Of a stretch of DNA of 64,000 nt, positions 8,962 through 18,215 are shown piece after piece. The stretch lies in contig NZ_BDAZ01000024.1 in assembly GCF_001612725.1 (NCBI RefSeq), positions 124,001-188,000 on the forward strand. Reading direction: 5' to 3'. The stretch is from Nocardia anaemiae NBRC 100462. Lineage in GTDB: Bacteria; Actinomycetota; Actinomycetes; Mycobacteriales; Mycobacteriaceae. A program made the translations under genes and the position numbers. The notes below the pieces were generated by a model that saw only the letters and a program-made list of their open reading frames with translations, did no database searches and was not told the DNA's origin. Numbering within the stretch: the stretch's first letter is position 1; every line of letters starts with the position of its first letter.

Positions 8962-9879
8962 ATGTCACCCCGCGAACTGGTCGTCCTCGGCACCGCGAGT
9001 CAGGTTCCGACCAAGCAGCGCAACCACAATGGATATCTGCTGCGCTGGGGTGCGGAAGGCATTCTCTTCGATCCGGGCGAAGGCACGCAGCGGCAGATGA
9101 CGCACGCGGGCGTGTCGGTCACCGATATCACCCGGATCGCGGTGACGCATTTCCACGGCGACCACTGCCTCGGACTACCCGGAATCATTCAGCGGATCAA
9201 TCTGGACAAGGTCGCCCATCCGGTCGACGTGTACTACCCCGCCTCGGGCGAGGTGTTCTTCGACCGGCTGAGCAATGCCAGCTCGTTCTATCGCACCGTC
9301 GAGCTCCGGCCGCATCCGATCGCCGATTCCGGTGTCATGGACGCACCCGGCGCACCGTTCGTCCTCGAAGCGGTCGCGCTATCGCATCCGGTCGACACCT
9401 TCGGCTATCGGCTCACCGAACCGAGCGGCGTGCGCATCCTGCCGGAGCGGCTCGCCGCATTCGGCCTGCACGGCCCGGCGGTCGGACAACTGCAGCGCAC
9501 GGGCGGTATCGAATTCGACGGGCGCGCAATAACACTGGCCGATGTCAGCGAGCCGAGGCCCGGTCAGAGCTTCGCATTCGTGATGGACACCCGGCTGTGT
9601 CCAGGCGTGCTATCGCTCGCATCCGGCGTGGACATGTTGGTGATCGAGGCGACCTTCCTGGACACCGATGCCCAGCTCGCCGAGGAATACGGCCACCTGA
9701 CCGCGGGCCAAGCCGCCCGCGTCGCCGCCGAAGCCGGTGTCCGCACCCTGGTCCTGACCCACTTCTCCCAGCGCTACCGCGACCTCGACACCCACCTAGC
9801 CGAAGCGGCGAAGTACTTCACCGGCGAGATCGCCATCGCCACGGACCTGGCGCGAATCCCCCTCCCGCCCCGCCACTGA
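8962..9879 (+). CDS. rnz: ribonuclease Z
   Basis: RNase Z is a metallo-beta-lactamase-fold endonuclease that trims tRNA 3' ends, important for tRNAs without encoded CCA. The 305-residue protein has the zinc motif THFHGDH with His63, His65, Asp67 and His68, and ends with the LTHFSQRY histidine motif typical of the family. The ATG directly abuts the egtE stop, so it is probably translated from the egtE transcript. It is complete and of ordinary length. Confidence 0.95.
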   Translation: MSPRELVVLGTASQVPTKQRNHNGYLLRWGAEGILFDPGEGTQRQMTHAGVSVTDITRIAVTHFHGDHCLGLPGIIQRINLDKVAHPVDVYYPASGEVFFDRLSNASSFYRTVELRPHPIADSGVMDAPGAPFVLEAVALSHPVDTFGYRLTEPSGVRILPERLAAFGLHGPAVGQLQRTGGIEFDGRAITLADVSEPRPGQSFAFVMDTRLCPGVLSLASGVDMLVIEATFLDTDAQLAEEYGHLTAGQAARVAAEAGVRTLVLTHFSQRYRDLDTHLAEAAKYFTGEIAIATDLARIPLPPRH

Positions 9880-10025
9880 GGCTCGCATCGCATAAGTAGT
9901 GGCTATGTCGCACAGGGTATTTGGTATGCGAGGTAGGCAGAAACTGTGCGCGATCGCTGATGTCGAGTCGATTGCGAGGGTGCGGGCGGGCCGATCGCCC
10001 CCGCCGCCGAGCGGACCTACGGCTT

Positions 10026-10607
10026 TCAGGCCAGGTGCAGTGCAAGAACCTGCGAGACGAGAGCGGGCGTCGCGGTCGCCGGGCCGACGAGGCGCAGACT
10101 GCGGTTGGCCTGGAGGGCCGCGATGCCATGCAAGTTGGTCCACAGCGCGATGGCGACGGCCCTCCGGTCGATCGCGGTCGGCGCGGCCGCAGCGACCAGC
10201 GCGGCGAAGCGCTCGAACAGCGGCAGGGTGATCCCGCGGAGATTCTCGCCGGAGCCCTCGAGCAGGTCGTGGCGGAACATCAGGGTGAACATTTCCGGGC
10301 GCTCGCCCGCGAATTCGACGTATTCGGCGGCCATCCGTTCCAGATGTTCCCTCGGTGTGCTCGCGCCCACCTCCACCTTCGCGAACCGCTCGATGAGATC
10401 GGCGAAACCGCGTGCGGCGATGGCGGCCAACAGTGCGCGGTGCGTCGGAAAATGCCTGCGCGGCGCACCGTGGGAGACCCCGGCCGCACGGGTGATCGCC
10501 CGCAGACCCAACTGGGCCGCGCCGACCTCTTCGAGCATGTCTACCCCGGCGCCGACCAAACGTTCCCGCAACGGCTCGCTCATGGAGACATTGTCTACGG
10601 CGCTCAT
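10026..10607 (-). CDS. TetR-family transcriptional regulator
   Basis: This 193-residue repressor has an N-terminal TetR helix-turn-helix (LRAITRAAGVSHGAPRRHFP, about residues 38-57) and a TetR_C-type ligand domain. The ATG at 10607 has GGGAAGAAG upstream. A later ATG at 10583 lacks one. A third, imperfect copy of the operator lies inside codons 4-8 (10584-10598). Two perfect copies lie between this gene and the divergent acyltransferase gene, so self-repression plus control of that lipid gene is likely. The ligand may be an acyl-CoA or fatty acid, but that is a guess. Confidence 0.9.
   Translation of the reverse strand: MSAVDNVSMSEPLRERLVGAGVDMLEEVGAAQLGLRAITRAAGVSHGAPRRHFPTHRALLAAIAARGFADLIERFAKVEVGASTPREHLERMAAEYVEFAGERPEMFTLMFRHDLLEGSGENLRGITLPLFERFAALVAAAAPTAIDRRAVAIALWTNLHGIAALQANRSLRLVGPATATPALVSQVLALHLA
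10584..10598. promoter_or_regulatory. imperfect TetR operator inside the tetR start region
   Basis: The sequence GGAGACATTGTCTAC matches the two perfect 15-bp palindromes upstream in 13 of 15 positions, with a degenerate left end. It overlaps codons 4-8 of the regulator gene. Binding here could block elongation or early initiation of the regulator itself. Confidence 0.55.
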
Positions 10608-10660
10608 GGCTCACTTCTTCCCGACTGCGTCACATAACTAGAAATTCTCTACCGACCACA

Positions 10661-10675
10661 GTAGACAATGTCTAC
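10661..10675. promoter_or_regulatory. TetR-type operator 1
   Basis: GTAGACAATGTCTAC is a perfect palindrome with 7-bp arms around one central base. It lies between the tetR gene and the divergent acyltransferase gene. The centre is 24 bp from that of operator 2, suggesting two dimers on nearly the same face of the helix. Confidence 0.8.
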
Positions 10676-10684
10676 GCTGCTTTG

Positions 10685-10699
10685 GTAGACATTGTCTAC
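10685..10699. promoter_or_regulatory. TetR-type operator 2
   Basis: GTAGACATTGTCTAC is a perfect palindrome identical in its arms to operator 1. It ends 22 bp before the acyltransferase GTG start and would overlap its transcription start or leader. Confidence 0.8.
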
Positions 10700-10721
10700 G
10701 GCGACTTTCTCGGAGGCTCAT

Positions 10722-11402
10722 GTGTGGTACCGGTTGTTCAAGTACGTTCTGCTCGGCCCACTGCTGCGGCTGCTCGGCCGCCCCGAGGTGGAAGGGCTGC
10801 GGCACGTACCACGCACCGGACCGGTGATCATCGCGGCCAACCATCTCGCGATGCTCGACTCGATGTATCTCGCGCTGGCGCTGCCGCGTCGGGTCACCTT
10901 CCTGGCCAAGCAGGAGTACTTCACCGGGACCGGATTCAAGGGCCGGTTCAAGCGCTGGTTCTTCACCGTCGCGGGTCAGGTCCCGGTGAACCGCACCGGC
11001 GGCACCGCGGCCGCGGACGCACTGGCCGCCGCCACGAGAATCCTGGAATCCGGTGACGTCTGGGCAATCCATCCCGAGGGCACCCGCTCCCCCGACGGCC
11101 GCATCTACCGCGGCCGCACCGGCGCACTGCGAGTGGCCATGGCCACCGGCGCACCGGTTGTCCCAGCGGTGCTCTCCGGCACCAACAAGGTGAATCCGCG
11201 CGGCCGTCGATTGCCGCGCTTCGGCAAAGTGCGCATCAGCTTCGGCACTCCGCGCTACTACCCCGAGCTCACTCCGACCCACCCGGCACCCGACACATGC
11301 CAGGTTCGCGCCGCGACCGACGAACTGATGCGGGAATTGGCCGACCGCTCCGGCCGACACTACGTCGATCGCTACGCGGCCACCTTCTCGAATCGCCCAT
11401 AA
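10722..11402 (+). CDS. PlsC-like 1-acyl-glycerol-3-phosphate acyltransferase
   Basis: This 226-residue membrane-associated acyltransferase probably makes phosphatidic acid or acylates a related lipid. The catalytic HX4D motif appears as NHLAMLDS, and the substrate motif as HPEGTRSPDGR. I chose the GTG at 10722 because GGAGG lies 6 bp upstream; an in-frame TTG at 10692 would start inside operator 2. Its promoter carries TetR operators, and the regulator gene is divergent, so it is probably derepressed by a lipid-related signal. Confidence 0.9.
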   Translation: MWYRLFKYVLLGPLLRLLGRPEVEGLRHVPRTGPVIIAANHLAMLDSMYLALALPRRVTFLAKQEYFTGTGFKGRFKRWFFTVAGQVPVNRTGGTAAADALAAATRILESGDVWAIHPEGTRSPDGRIYRGRTGALRVAMATGAPVVPAVLSGTNKVNPRGRRLPRFGKVRISFGTPRYYPELTPTHPAPDTCQVRAATDELMRELADRSGRHYVDRYAATFSNRP

Positions 11403-11527
11403 CGCCACCGCGACACGGACACGGTCCTCGGAATGGTTAACACGGGGACGAATTGGCGGGATAGTTGGGAAGCAGGCCGGTGCACCCATGTCCGGCCACC
11501 GCATCGGGGTGACAAGGGAGTTGGACT

Positions 11528-13165
11528 TTGAGCAGGTTCACTGACGAGATGTACGCAACGGCACAAACCTCGAGTCGCGGATTGGTGACCGGGGAGCCCA
11601 ACGCGCCGTTTCGGCAGACCTGGGGTGAGATCCATCGCATCGCACGACGAATGGCGGGCGGACTCGCCGAAGCCGGTATCGACCACGGTGACGCCGTCGG
11701 TGTGCTGGCCGGGATGCCGGTCGATATCGCACCGACCTGTCAGGGCATCTGGATGCGCGGCGCGTCGATCACCATGCTGCATCAGCCCACTCCGCGCACG
11801 GATCTGGTGGTCTGGGCCCGCGATACCGAGACCGTGCTGACGATGATCGAGGCGCGCGCGGTGGTACTCGGCGCACCCTTCGAGGCCGCCGAACCGCTGC
11901 TGCGCGAGCGCGGCATCACCGTGGTGCGCATCGATCAGCTGCGCGAGAGCCCGGAGACCGATCCGGTGCCGACCGTCGAGGCCGATATCGCCTTGCAGCA
12001 GTTGACATCCGGTTCGACCGGATCGCCGAAGGCGGTGCGGATCACGCACGGGAACTTCTACACCAACGCCTATGCCATGTTCGATCGAGTGAAGTTCCAG
12101 CTCGATGACGATGTGATGGTCAGCTGGCTGCCCCTGTTCCACGATATGGGAATGGTCGGATTCCTCAGCGTGCCGATGCAATTCGGCGCCGAAGTGGTCT
12201 GCGTGACGCCGATCGACTTCCTGATGCGTCCACTGCTGTGGGCCGAGCTGATCGACAAGTACCGCGGCACCGTCACCGCGGCACCGAATTTCGCCTACTC
12301 GCTGCTGGCCCGCCGACTCAAGCAGGCCGAGGACGGCGCCTACGATCTCAGCAGCGTTCGCTATATGTGGAACGGCGCCGAACCGGTCGATCCGGACACC
12401 ATGGAGGCCCTGGCCGCGGCGGGCAAACGCTTCCGGCTCAATCCGATGGCGCTGACTCCGGTCTACGGCATGGCCGAAACCACACTGGCCGTATCGATTC
12501 CGGATCCCGGACACGGACAGATCCTCGATGTCATCGATGCCGATCTGCTGGAAGCGCTCGGCAAGGCCGTGCCCGCCCACGATCACCACGGCAATATCCG
12601 GCGGATGCCGACGCTCGGCTATCTGGTCGACAATCTGGAGGGTCGCGTCGTCGATGCCGAGCGCCAGCCGCTGCCGACCCGTTCCGTCGGCGTGATCGAA
12701 CTGCGCGGTCCCGCGGTCACTTCCGGCTATGTCACGGTGAACGGGTTCCGCCCGGCACAGGATGCGGACGGCTGGCTGGATACCGGCGATATCGGCTACT
12801 TCACCGACGAGGGTCTGATCGTGGTGTGCGGCCGGATCAAGGACGTCATCATCATGGGCGGCCGCAATATCTATCCGACCGATATCGAGCGTGCCGCCAT
12901 GCGCGTGCCCGGTGTGCGTCCCGGCAATGCCGTCGCGGTCCGCTTGGACGCGGGTGAGAAACGCGAAAGCTTCGCCGTCGTGGTGGAAAGCAATGACCAC
13001 CAGAACGCCGACGAGGTCAAGCGCATCGAACGCGAAATCGTGCACGCGGTGTTCTCCGAGGTCGGCGCCCGTCCCCGCACCGTCGCCGTGCTCGGCCCCG
13101 GCGCCCTGCCCAAAACCTCCTCGGGCAAGCTGCGCCGCTCCGCCACCGCGATCCACCTGCGCTGA
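11528..13165 (+). CDS. pks16: fatty-acyl-AMP ligase-like protein (Pks16 type)
   Basis: This 545-residue adenylate-forming enzyme activates a carboxylic, probably fatty, acid. The ATP-binding P-loop-like motif is LTSGSTGSPKAVRITH, followed by YGMAETTLAVS, GWLDTGDIGY and the C-terminal catalytic-lysine region PKTSSGKLRRS. It resembles the FAAL branch, which forms acyl-adenylates for transfer to a carrier, and matches mycobacterial Pks16, which is also convergent with pth. The TTG start at 11528 follows AGGGAG. No polyketide synthase or carrier protein lies nearby, so its acceptor is unknown. Confidence 0.88.
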   Translation: MSRFTDEMYATAQTSSRGLVTGEPNAPFRQTWGEIHRIARRMAGGLAEAGIDHGDAVGVLAGMPVDIAPTCQGIWMRGASITMLHQPTPRTDLVVWARDTETVLTMIEARAVVLGAPFEAAEPLLRERGITVVRIDQLRESPETDPVPTVEADIALQQLTSGSTGSPKAVRITHGNFYTNAYAMFDRVKFQLDDDVMVSWLPLFHDMGMVGFLSVPMQFGAEVVCVTPIDFLMRPLLWAELIDKYRGTVTAAPNFAYSLLARRLKQAEDGAYDLSSVRYMWNGAEPVDPDTMEALAAAGKRFRLNPMALTPVYGMAETTLAVSIPDPGHGQILDVIDADLLEALGKAVPAHDHHGNIRRMPTLGYLVDNLEGRVVDAERQPLPTRSVGVIELRGPAVTSGYVTVNGFRPAQDADGWLDTGDIGYFTDEGLIVVCGRIKDVIIMGGRNIYPTDIERAAMRVPGVRPGNAVAVRLDAGEKRESFAVVVESNDHQNADEVKRIEREIVHAVFSEVGARPRTVAVLGPGALPKTSSGKLRRSATAIHLR

Positions 13166-13183
13166 GCCGCAGTCGAATTCGGC

Positions 13184-13765
13184 CTAGTGCAGTTGGTTCT
13201 GTGCCGGTTCGAGCCCGACGCGCAGTAGCAGTTCCACCGCATCCGCGGCCTGTTCGACGATCACCGGCACTTCCTTGCGCTCCACCGACGAAAACGGTTT
13301 GAGCACATAGTCCGCCGGGTCCTGGCGACCCGGCGGACGGCCGATGCCGATGCGGGTGCGCAGATAGTCCTTGGTGGTCAGGGCACTGGAAACCGAACGC
13401 AATCCGTTGTGCCCACCCTCACCGCCGCCGCGCTTGAGCCGGACCTGACCGAACGGCAGATCGAGTTCGTCGTGCACGACGATCACCTCGGTCGGCGGCA
13501 CCGAGAAGAATTTCGCCAGGGCAGCGACCGGACGCCCGGACAGATTCATGAACGAGCGCGGCTTGGCGATCAATACCTGACGCCCGTCCAGCCGGGCCTG
13601 CAGCAGATCCGCACCGGACTTCTTGTGCACAGCAAAACGGCCGCCGACGCGCTGTGCGAGCACGTCGGCGACCAGAAAACCGATATTGTGCCGGGTGCGC
13701 TCGTACTCGGGACCTGGGTTGCCAAGTCCGACCACGAGCGCGGGCCCGGTCGAGGATTCGGTCAT
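13184..13765 (-). CDS. pth: peptidyl-tRNA hydrolase
   Basis: Pth releases peptides from peptidyl-tRNAs that drop off ribosomes. The 193-residue protein contains the signature GLGNPGPEYERTRHNIGF with catalytic His26, then SFMNLSGRPV and VVHDELDLPFG. It lies 18 bp downstream of rplY on the same strand and is probably cotranscribed, as in mycobacteria. Its 3' end is convergent with the Pks16-like gene. Confidence 0.97.
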   Translation of the reverse strand: MTESSTGPALVVGLGNPGPEYERTRHNIGFLVADVLAQRVGGRFAVHKKSGADLLQARLDGRQVLIAKPRSFMNLSGRPVAALAKFFSVPPTEVIVVHDELDLPFGQVRLKRGGGEGGHNGLRSVSSALTTKDYLRTRIGIGRPPGRQDPADYVLKPFSSVERKEVPVIVEQAADAVELLLRVGLEPAQNQLH

Positions 13766-13783
13766 CGACCAGATCCGGAGTTC

Positions 13784-14386
13784 TTACTCGGCGCTCTCGG
13801 CCTCGGCGGCGGCCGCGGCCTCCTCGGTCTCCTGCGCGGAGGCCGGGGCGGCGATGATGTTGACGATCAGCGCCTCCGGGTCACCGGCCAGCGTGGCGCC
13901 CTTCGGCAGCGTGATCGCGCCCGCGGTGATCTGGGTGCCCGCCTCGACGCCCTCGATCGAGACCTCGATGGCCTCCGGGATGTTGAGTGCGTCGGCCTCG
14001 ATGGACAGCGTGGTGGATTCCTGGGTGACCAGGGTGCCCGGCCCGGCCTCACCGGTCAGCGTGATGTTCACGTCGGCGGTGACCTTCTCGCCGCGCTTGA
14101 CGATCAGCAGGTCGGCGTGCTCGATGTAGCGGCGAATCGGGTGCACCACAACGGATTTGGTCAGCGCGAGCTGCTTCTTGCCGTCGATGACGAGGTTCAG
14201 CACCGCATTGGTGCCGTGCTCGCGCAGGATGGCGGCGAAGGCCTGGGCGTTGAGCGAGAGGTGCTGCGGGTCGGCGGCGTGGCCGTACAGCACGGCGGGT
14301 ACGTTGCCCGCGCGACGGGTACGGCGGGCGGCGCCCTTGCCGAACTCCGTGCGGACGGCGGCTTCGAGAAGGTTGGCGTCGGACAT
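13784..14386 (-). CDS. rplY: 50S ribosomal protein L25 (CTC/TL5 form)
   Basis: This is a 5S rRNA-binding ribosomal protein of the long two-domain form, with 200 residues. The N-terminal L25 domain carries RRAGNVPAVLYGHAADPQHL. The C-terminal CTC beta domain carries EVSIEGVEAGTQITAGAI. The tail is rich in Ala and Glu. It is the upstream partner of pth. A GCCAGGG/CCCTGGC hairpin with a 9-nt loop (14431-14453) lies about 45 bp before its start and may be part of its leader. Confidence 0.96.
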   Translation of the reverse strand: MSDANLLEAAVRTEFGKGAARRTRRAGNVPAVLYGHAADPQHLSLNAQAFAAILREHGTNAVLNLVIDGKKQLALTKSVVVHPIRRYIEHADLLIVKRGEKVTADVNITLTGEAGPGTLVTQESTTLSIEADALNIPEAIEVSIEGVEAGTQITAGAITLPKGATLAGDPEALIVNIIAAPASAQETEEAAAAAEAESAE

Positions 14387-14687
14387 GACTGGATCTACTC
14401 CCTACGGCTCTTCCGGGCTGTCAACAGTGCGCCAGGGACGGTTCCCCCCTGGCAAATGGTTGGTCTACTCGTCGGGCGAAGACCGAACGAGGACGGCCGA
14501 GAGCCGAGCCGCGTCGATCACGGTGAACGCATTACGTCTGCGGTCACCCTCGCCGAGACAACCCGAACACCATAGCGCAAGTGTTTATGTCCAGCTGAAT
14601 CGGGTGGTCGGACTGGCCGGATCGCCGTCATACCGGTCGCGTACGCTGGATCGGTTGCCGATCGGCCGTGAAGAAAGGTTGTTGCAG

Positions 14688-16331
14688 TTGACCGCCTCCA
14701 CTGAGGGTGTCGTCACGCCCGCCCCGCGTGGGTTGCCCGCCGAGGTCGCCCGGCGACGCACATTCGCGGTGATCTCCCACCCCGACGCGGGCAAGTCGAC
14801 GCTCACCGAGGCGCTGGCATTGCACGCCAGAATGATCTCCGAGGCGGGCGCGATCCACGGCAAGGCCGGGCGCAAGTCCACTGTGTCGGACTGGATGGAA
14901 ATGGAAAAGGCGCGCGGTATCTCCGTGAGCTCGACCGCATTGCAGTTCAACTACCGCGCCGCGGGCTCGGAGATCGATCACGTCATCAACCTGGTCGACA
15001 CCCCCGGCCACTCGGATTTCTCCGAGGACACCTACCGCGTGCTCACCGCCGTCGACGCCGCGGTCATGCTCATCGACGCCGCCAAAGGCCTGGAGCCGCA
15101 GACGCTGAAGCTGTTCCAGGTGTGTCGCCATCGCGGCATTCCGGTCATCACCGTGATCAACAAATGGGACCGTCCCGGCCGCGCGCCGCTGGAACTGCTC
15201 GACGAGATCAGCGAGCGGATCGGTCTCACCCCCACGCCGCTATTCCTACCGGTCGGCATCGCCGGTGACTTCCGCGGTCTGCTGCGTCGCGGTCCGGACG
15301 GCGTGGCCGTCGAATACATCCACTTCACCCGGACCGCAGGTGGCGCGACCATCGCGCCGGAGGAATCGATCGACCCGGAATCGGCCGAGGCCCGCGAGGG
15401 TGCGGCATGGACGACCGCCGCCGAGGAGAGCGAACTGCTCTCCGCCACCGGGCAGGACCACGATCAGGAAATGTTCCTGGCCGGGCAGACCTCCCCGGTC
15501 ATCTACGCCTCCGCGATGCTGAATTTCGGTGTGCGCCAACTGCTGGAGACGCTGGTCGCATTGGCACCGGCACCGGGCTCGCGCGCCGATATCGGCGGCA
15601 CGCCGCGCAACACCACCGATCCGTTCAGCGCGGTCGTATTCAAGGTGCAGGCCGGAATGGACGCGGCACACCGGGATCGGCTCGCCTTCATGCGGATCGT
15701 CTCCGGTGAATTCGAGCGCGGGATGGTGGTCACGCACGCCCAGACCGGTCGGCCGTTCGCGACCAAATACGCGCTCACTGTTTTCGGCCGGGAACGCTCG
15801 ACTGTCGACACCGCCTACCCGGGCGATGTGGTCGGCTTGGTGAATGCCACCGCGCTGGCGCCGGGGCACACGCTGTTCGTGGACAAGAAGGTGGAGTTCC
15901 CGCCCATCCCCTCGTTCGCACCGGAGCATTTCGCGGTGCTGCGGGCGCAGAGTGCGGGTAAGTACAAGCAGTTCCGCAAGGCCATCGACCAACTCGATTC
16001 CGAAGGCGTTGTGCAGGTTTTGCGCAATGACGCGCGCGGTGATGCCTCGCCGGTGCTCGCGGCGGTCGGTCCGATGCAGTTCGAGGTGGTCACCGCGCGG
16101 ATGCTCGCCGAGTTCAATGTCGAGACGCATATGGAGCACCTGCCCTACACGCTGGCCCGGCGCACCGATGCGGAGTCGATGGCCGAACTCGATCGACAGC
16201 GTGGGGTCGAGGTGTTCACCCGCTCCGACGGGGCGCTGTTGGCGCTGTTCAGCGACAAGTGGCGGTTGCAGTACATCGAGAAGGAGCATCCGAAGCTCAC
16301 GCTCGAGCCGCTGGTCGCGGCCGCGGACTAG
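14688..16331 (+). CDS. prfC: peptide chain release factor 3
   Basis: RF3 is a translational GTPase that recycles RF1/RF2 after peptide release. The 547-residue protein has the G1 motif SHPDAGKST, G3 DTPGHSDFS and G4 NKWD, then domain II and a C-terminal domain. I chose the TTG start at 14688 because GAAGAAAGG precedes it by 9 bp and family members begin shortly before the SHPDAGKST loop. The open frame extends upstream only as antisense to rplY. The preceding 301 bp (14387-14687) hold no gene, only divergent promoters and the rplY leader hairpin. Confidence 0.95.
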   Translation: MTASTEGVVTPAPRGLPAEVARRRTFAVISHPDAGKSTLTEALALHARMISEAGAIHGKAGRKSTVSDWMEMEKARGISVSSTALQFNYRAAGSEIDHVINLVDTPGHSDFSEDTYRVLTAVDAAVMLIDAAKGLEPQTLKLFQVCRHRGIPVITVINKWDRPGRAPLELLDEISERIGLTPTPLFLPVGIAGDFRGLLRRGPDGVAVEYIHFTRTAGGATIAPEESIDPESAEAREGAAWTTAAEESELLSATGQDHDQEMFLAGQTSPVIYASAMLNFGVRQLLETLVALAPAPGSRADIGGTPRNTTDPFSAVVFKVQAGMDAAHRDRLAFMRIVSGEFERGMVVTHAQTGRPFATKYALTVFGRERSTVDTAYPGDVVGLVNATALAPGHTLFVDKKVEFPPIPSFAPEHFAVLRAQSAGKYKQFRKAIDQLDSEGVVQVLRNDARGDASPVLAAVGPMQFEVVTARMLAEFNVETHMEHLPYTLARRTDAESMAELDRQRGVEVFTRSDGALLALFSDKWRLQYIEKEHPKLTLEPLVAAAD

Positions 16332-16358
16332 CCGGAGTCGATGCTCGCGCCGGTGCGC

Positions 16359-16913
16359 TCACCCGGCCTCGGGCTCGGCCGCCTCCGGCACGGACTCCGG
16401 CTGCGGCGGGGCGGTGCCGGGATTGCGTTCCACCGACGCGATGCCGTCTTCGCGCGCGATCAGCCCCCAGCGACTCGATGTCAACCGCAGGCTCGGCAGA
16501 TCGCTGAGCGAGAGCACCACCTCATAGGTGCGCTCGTATCCGGTATGCGCGATGCGCCAGCGTCCGTCCGTGCAGCGAACGTAGCGATCGGTATAGAACG
16601 CCGCGCCGCGCAGCAGCATATTGTGTGCCGGTATCAGCACGGTGTCGGCGAGATACCAAGTGCCGGTGGCGGTATCGCCTTCCACATCGATCTCCGGATG
16701 GTCGCATCGATGCTCGGTGATGACGTGCGGACCGAGGGTGTTGCGCATGAACGCCAGGAACGCGTCCCGCGACTCGAACTGCAGGTATTCGCTGTAGGTG
16801 GCGGTCGCCTCCGGGATCATGGTGTCCGCGAATTCGTCCCACGACTTGGTGTCGAGGGTGCGCAGATACCTGAACTTCAGGCGACTGATCGCTGACACAG
16901 CATCCCGGTCCAT
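16359..16913 (-). CDS. NTF2/SnoaL-like domain protein
   Basis: This 184-residue cytosolic protein has a SnoaL/NTF2-like cone fold suggested by the pattern LKFRYLRTLDTKSWDEFADT near the N-terminus and GRWRIAHTGYERTYEV late. Such domains bind small hydrophobic ligands or act as isomerases or dehydratases; the substrate is unknown. The last 25 residues are Pro/Glu-rich and disordered. It stands alone, convergent with prfC. Confidence 0.75.
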   Translation of the reverse strand: MDRDAVSAISRLKFRYLRTLDTKSWDEFADTMIPEATATYSEYLQFESRDAFLAFMRNTLGPHVITEHRCDHPEIDVEGDTATGTWYLADTVLIPAHNMLLRGAAFYTDRYVRCTDGRWRIAHTGYERTYEVVLSLSDLPSLRLTSSRWGLIAREDGIASVERNPGTAPPQPESVPEAAEPEAG

Positions 16914-17014
16914 AACTCAACAATCCCATTCGAAGTCGCCGCGCTACAGAGATTGGGAGATTTGTATCAGATTGCTATCACTTCGAGCCGAAATCGGCGG
17001 TCCCGGCGTACGGG

Positions 17015-17893
17015 TCAGTTCCCGATGGTGAAGCAGGTGTTGCAGAAGTCGCTGCCGAATTCGGTCAGCCGCAGACTCTTGCGCACGATCTTGGGCGCGC
17101 GTCCGGCCTTCTTCAGCGCCGCCTCGACCACCGGCTGCACCTCGAGCACCATGTACCGACTGAGCACCACCGGATCATCGGAAACCTGGGTCAGGCCGAG
17201 GCGATTGAGGTTGATCAGATAGGTGCGGGCGCGGTCCGGATAACGCACACCGGCCTGTTCCGGTACCGATGTGAGATCACCGGTCACCAATTCCGAGCCG
17301 ATGCCGAGCGGACGGTTGGTGCGCACATCGACCGACGGCTGCGGACCGTTCAATGCCATGAACCGCAGAATGCGCGCCTCGTCCGGAGCCAACTCGTCGA
17401 GGATCCGGTCGTAGGCCGGGTGCACGTCCTCGGTGAAGTAGACATCGGCCGAGCGGGCGAGCAGCGCATCACCGCGGCGGCGCAACTCTTCGCTGCTGGC
17501 CGAGTGCAGCGGCGCGCCGATGCCGATCGCCGTCGGCTGCGCCGCGCCGTTGGAAGTCGGTACGTAGCTGACGATTTCGCGCACCGACCCCTCGGTGACG
17601 CCGAGCGCGCTGCGCGCGATGGAGCGCAACGCGTTGCCGGTGCGCTCGGCGATATCCGCCGACGACTCACCGTCGAGTGCGGCCTGGGTGATCTCCTTGG
17701 TCACCTCATAGGTCGTCTCGACGGCCCACTGACTGCCGCGCACCACGGTGCCCGCCGCGAGCCCCGCCGCTCGGAACACACCGCGAATCAGCCTCGCCTC
17801 ATTGCTGATCTGCCGCTGTTCGACATCCGAGCTGCGCTCCACCGAGCGGGAACCGGCCCGGGCTATGTCCTGTCCGGTCCTGTCGTCTGTCAC
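17015..17893 (-). CDS. Abi-alpha (DUF4393)-like protein, copy 1
   Basis: This 292-residue protein resembles the Abi-alpha/DUF4393 group. A hydrophobic Ala/Gly-rich stretch (about residues 37-60) may touch the membrane. The conserved block ILDELAPDEARILRFMAL, followed by GPQPSVDVR and NLNRLGLTQVS, is shared with the protein at 19529-20440. The family is named for abortive infection, but many actinobacterial members have no tested role. It is divergent from the DUF445 gene across a 322-bp intergenic region. Confidence 0.65.
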   Translation of the reverse strand: MTDDRTGQDIARAGSRSVERSSDVEQRQISNEARLIRGVFRAAGLAAGTVVRGSQWAVETTYEVTKEITQAALDGESSADIAERTGNALRSIARSALGVTEGSVREIVSYVPTSNGAAQPTAIGIGAPLHSASSEELRRRGDALLARSADVYFTEDVHPAYDRILDELAPDEARILRFMALNGPQPSVDVRTNRPLGIGSELVTGDLTSVPEQAGVRYPDRARTYLINLNRLGLTQVSDDPVVLSRYMVLEVQPVVEAALKKAGRAPKIVRKSLRLTEFGSDFCNTCFTIGN

Positions 17894-18215
17894 GTTCTCT
17901 CCGATGTATTGCCAAGTGAACGAATACGCCCACAGATTATTGCCCGCCAGCCTTCCAGGTCTGCCTTACCGTGAGCCGATTGGGCCGGCAACACGCCGAC
18001 CCCTGCTGTCGGACGCGTGATGGTCGCCATTGTCTCCGCCGCTGGTTGACACTACGACATTCTGGACACACAGTGTGACTGATGTCTCAGACAATCCGTC
18101 CTGGCCCAGGAACTCGCGAGACTCTCGACCGCACAGTAGGGTCCGTCTGCCGACCGGGTGCTAGTTTGGGTTGCCGGTGAGGCGGCGGTCACCGGTATAT
18201 CGGCAGGAGGGTGTC
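17894..18215. other. 322-bp divergent intergenic region with two short palindromes
   Basis: No gene is seen here. Two perfect 11-bp palindromes, CACACAGTGTG (18067-18077) and TGTCTCAGACA (18083-18093), lie 16 bp apart centre to centre. Their arms differ, so one shared regulator is not implied. They are candidate control sites for the Abi-alpha-like and DUF445 genes. Confidence 0.35.

Noticed and set aside
10583..10607. Alternative tetR start at 10583
   Set aside because: It would remove operator copy 3 from the coding region, but it has no ribosome site, while the ATG at 10607 has GGGAAGAAG.
11372..13156. 594-codon open frame on the minus strand across the acyl-AMP ligase gene
   Set aside because: It is antisense to a well-supported gene; its composition (repeated His, Asp, Gly and Arg) is that of a high-GC shadow frame and has no family match.
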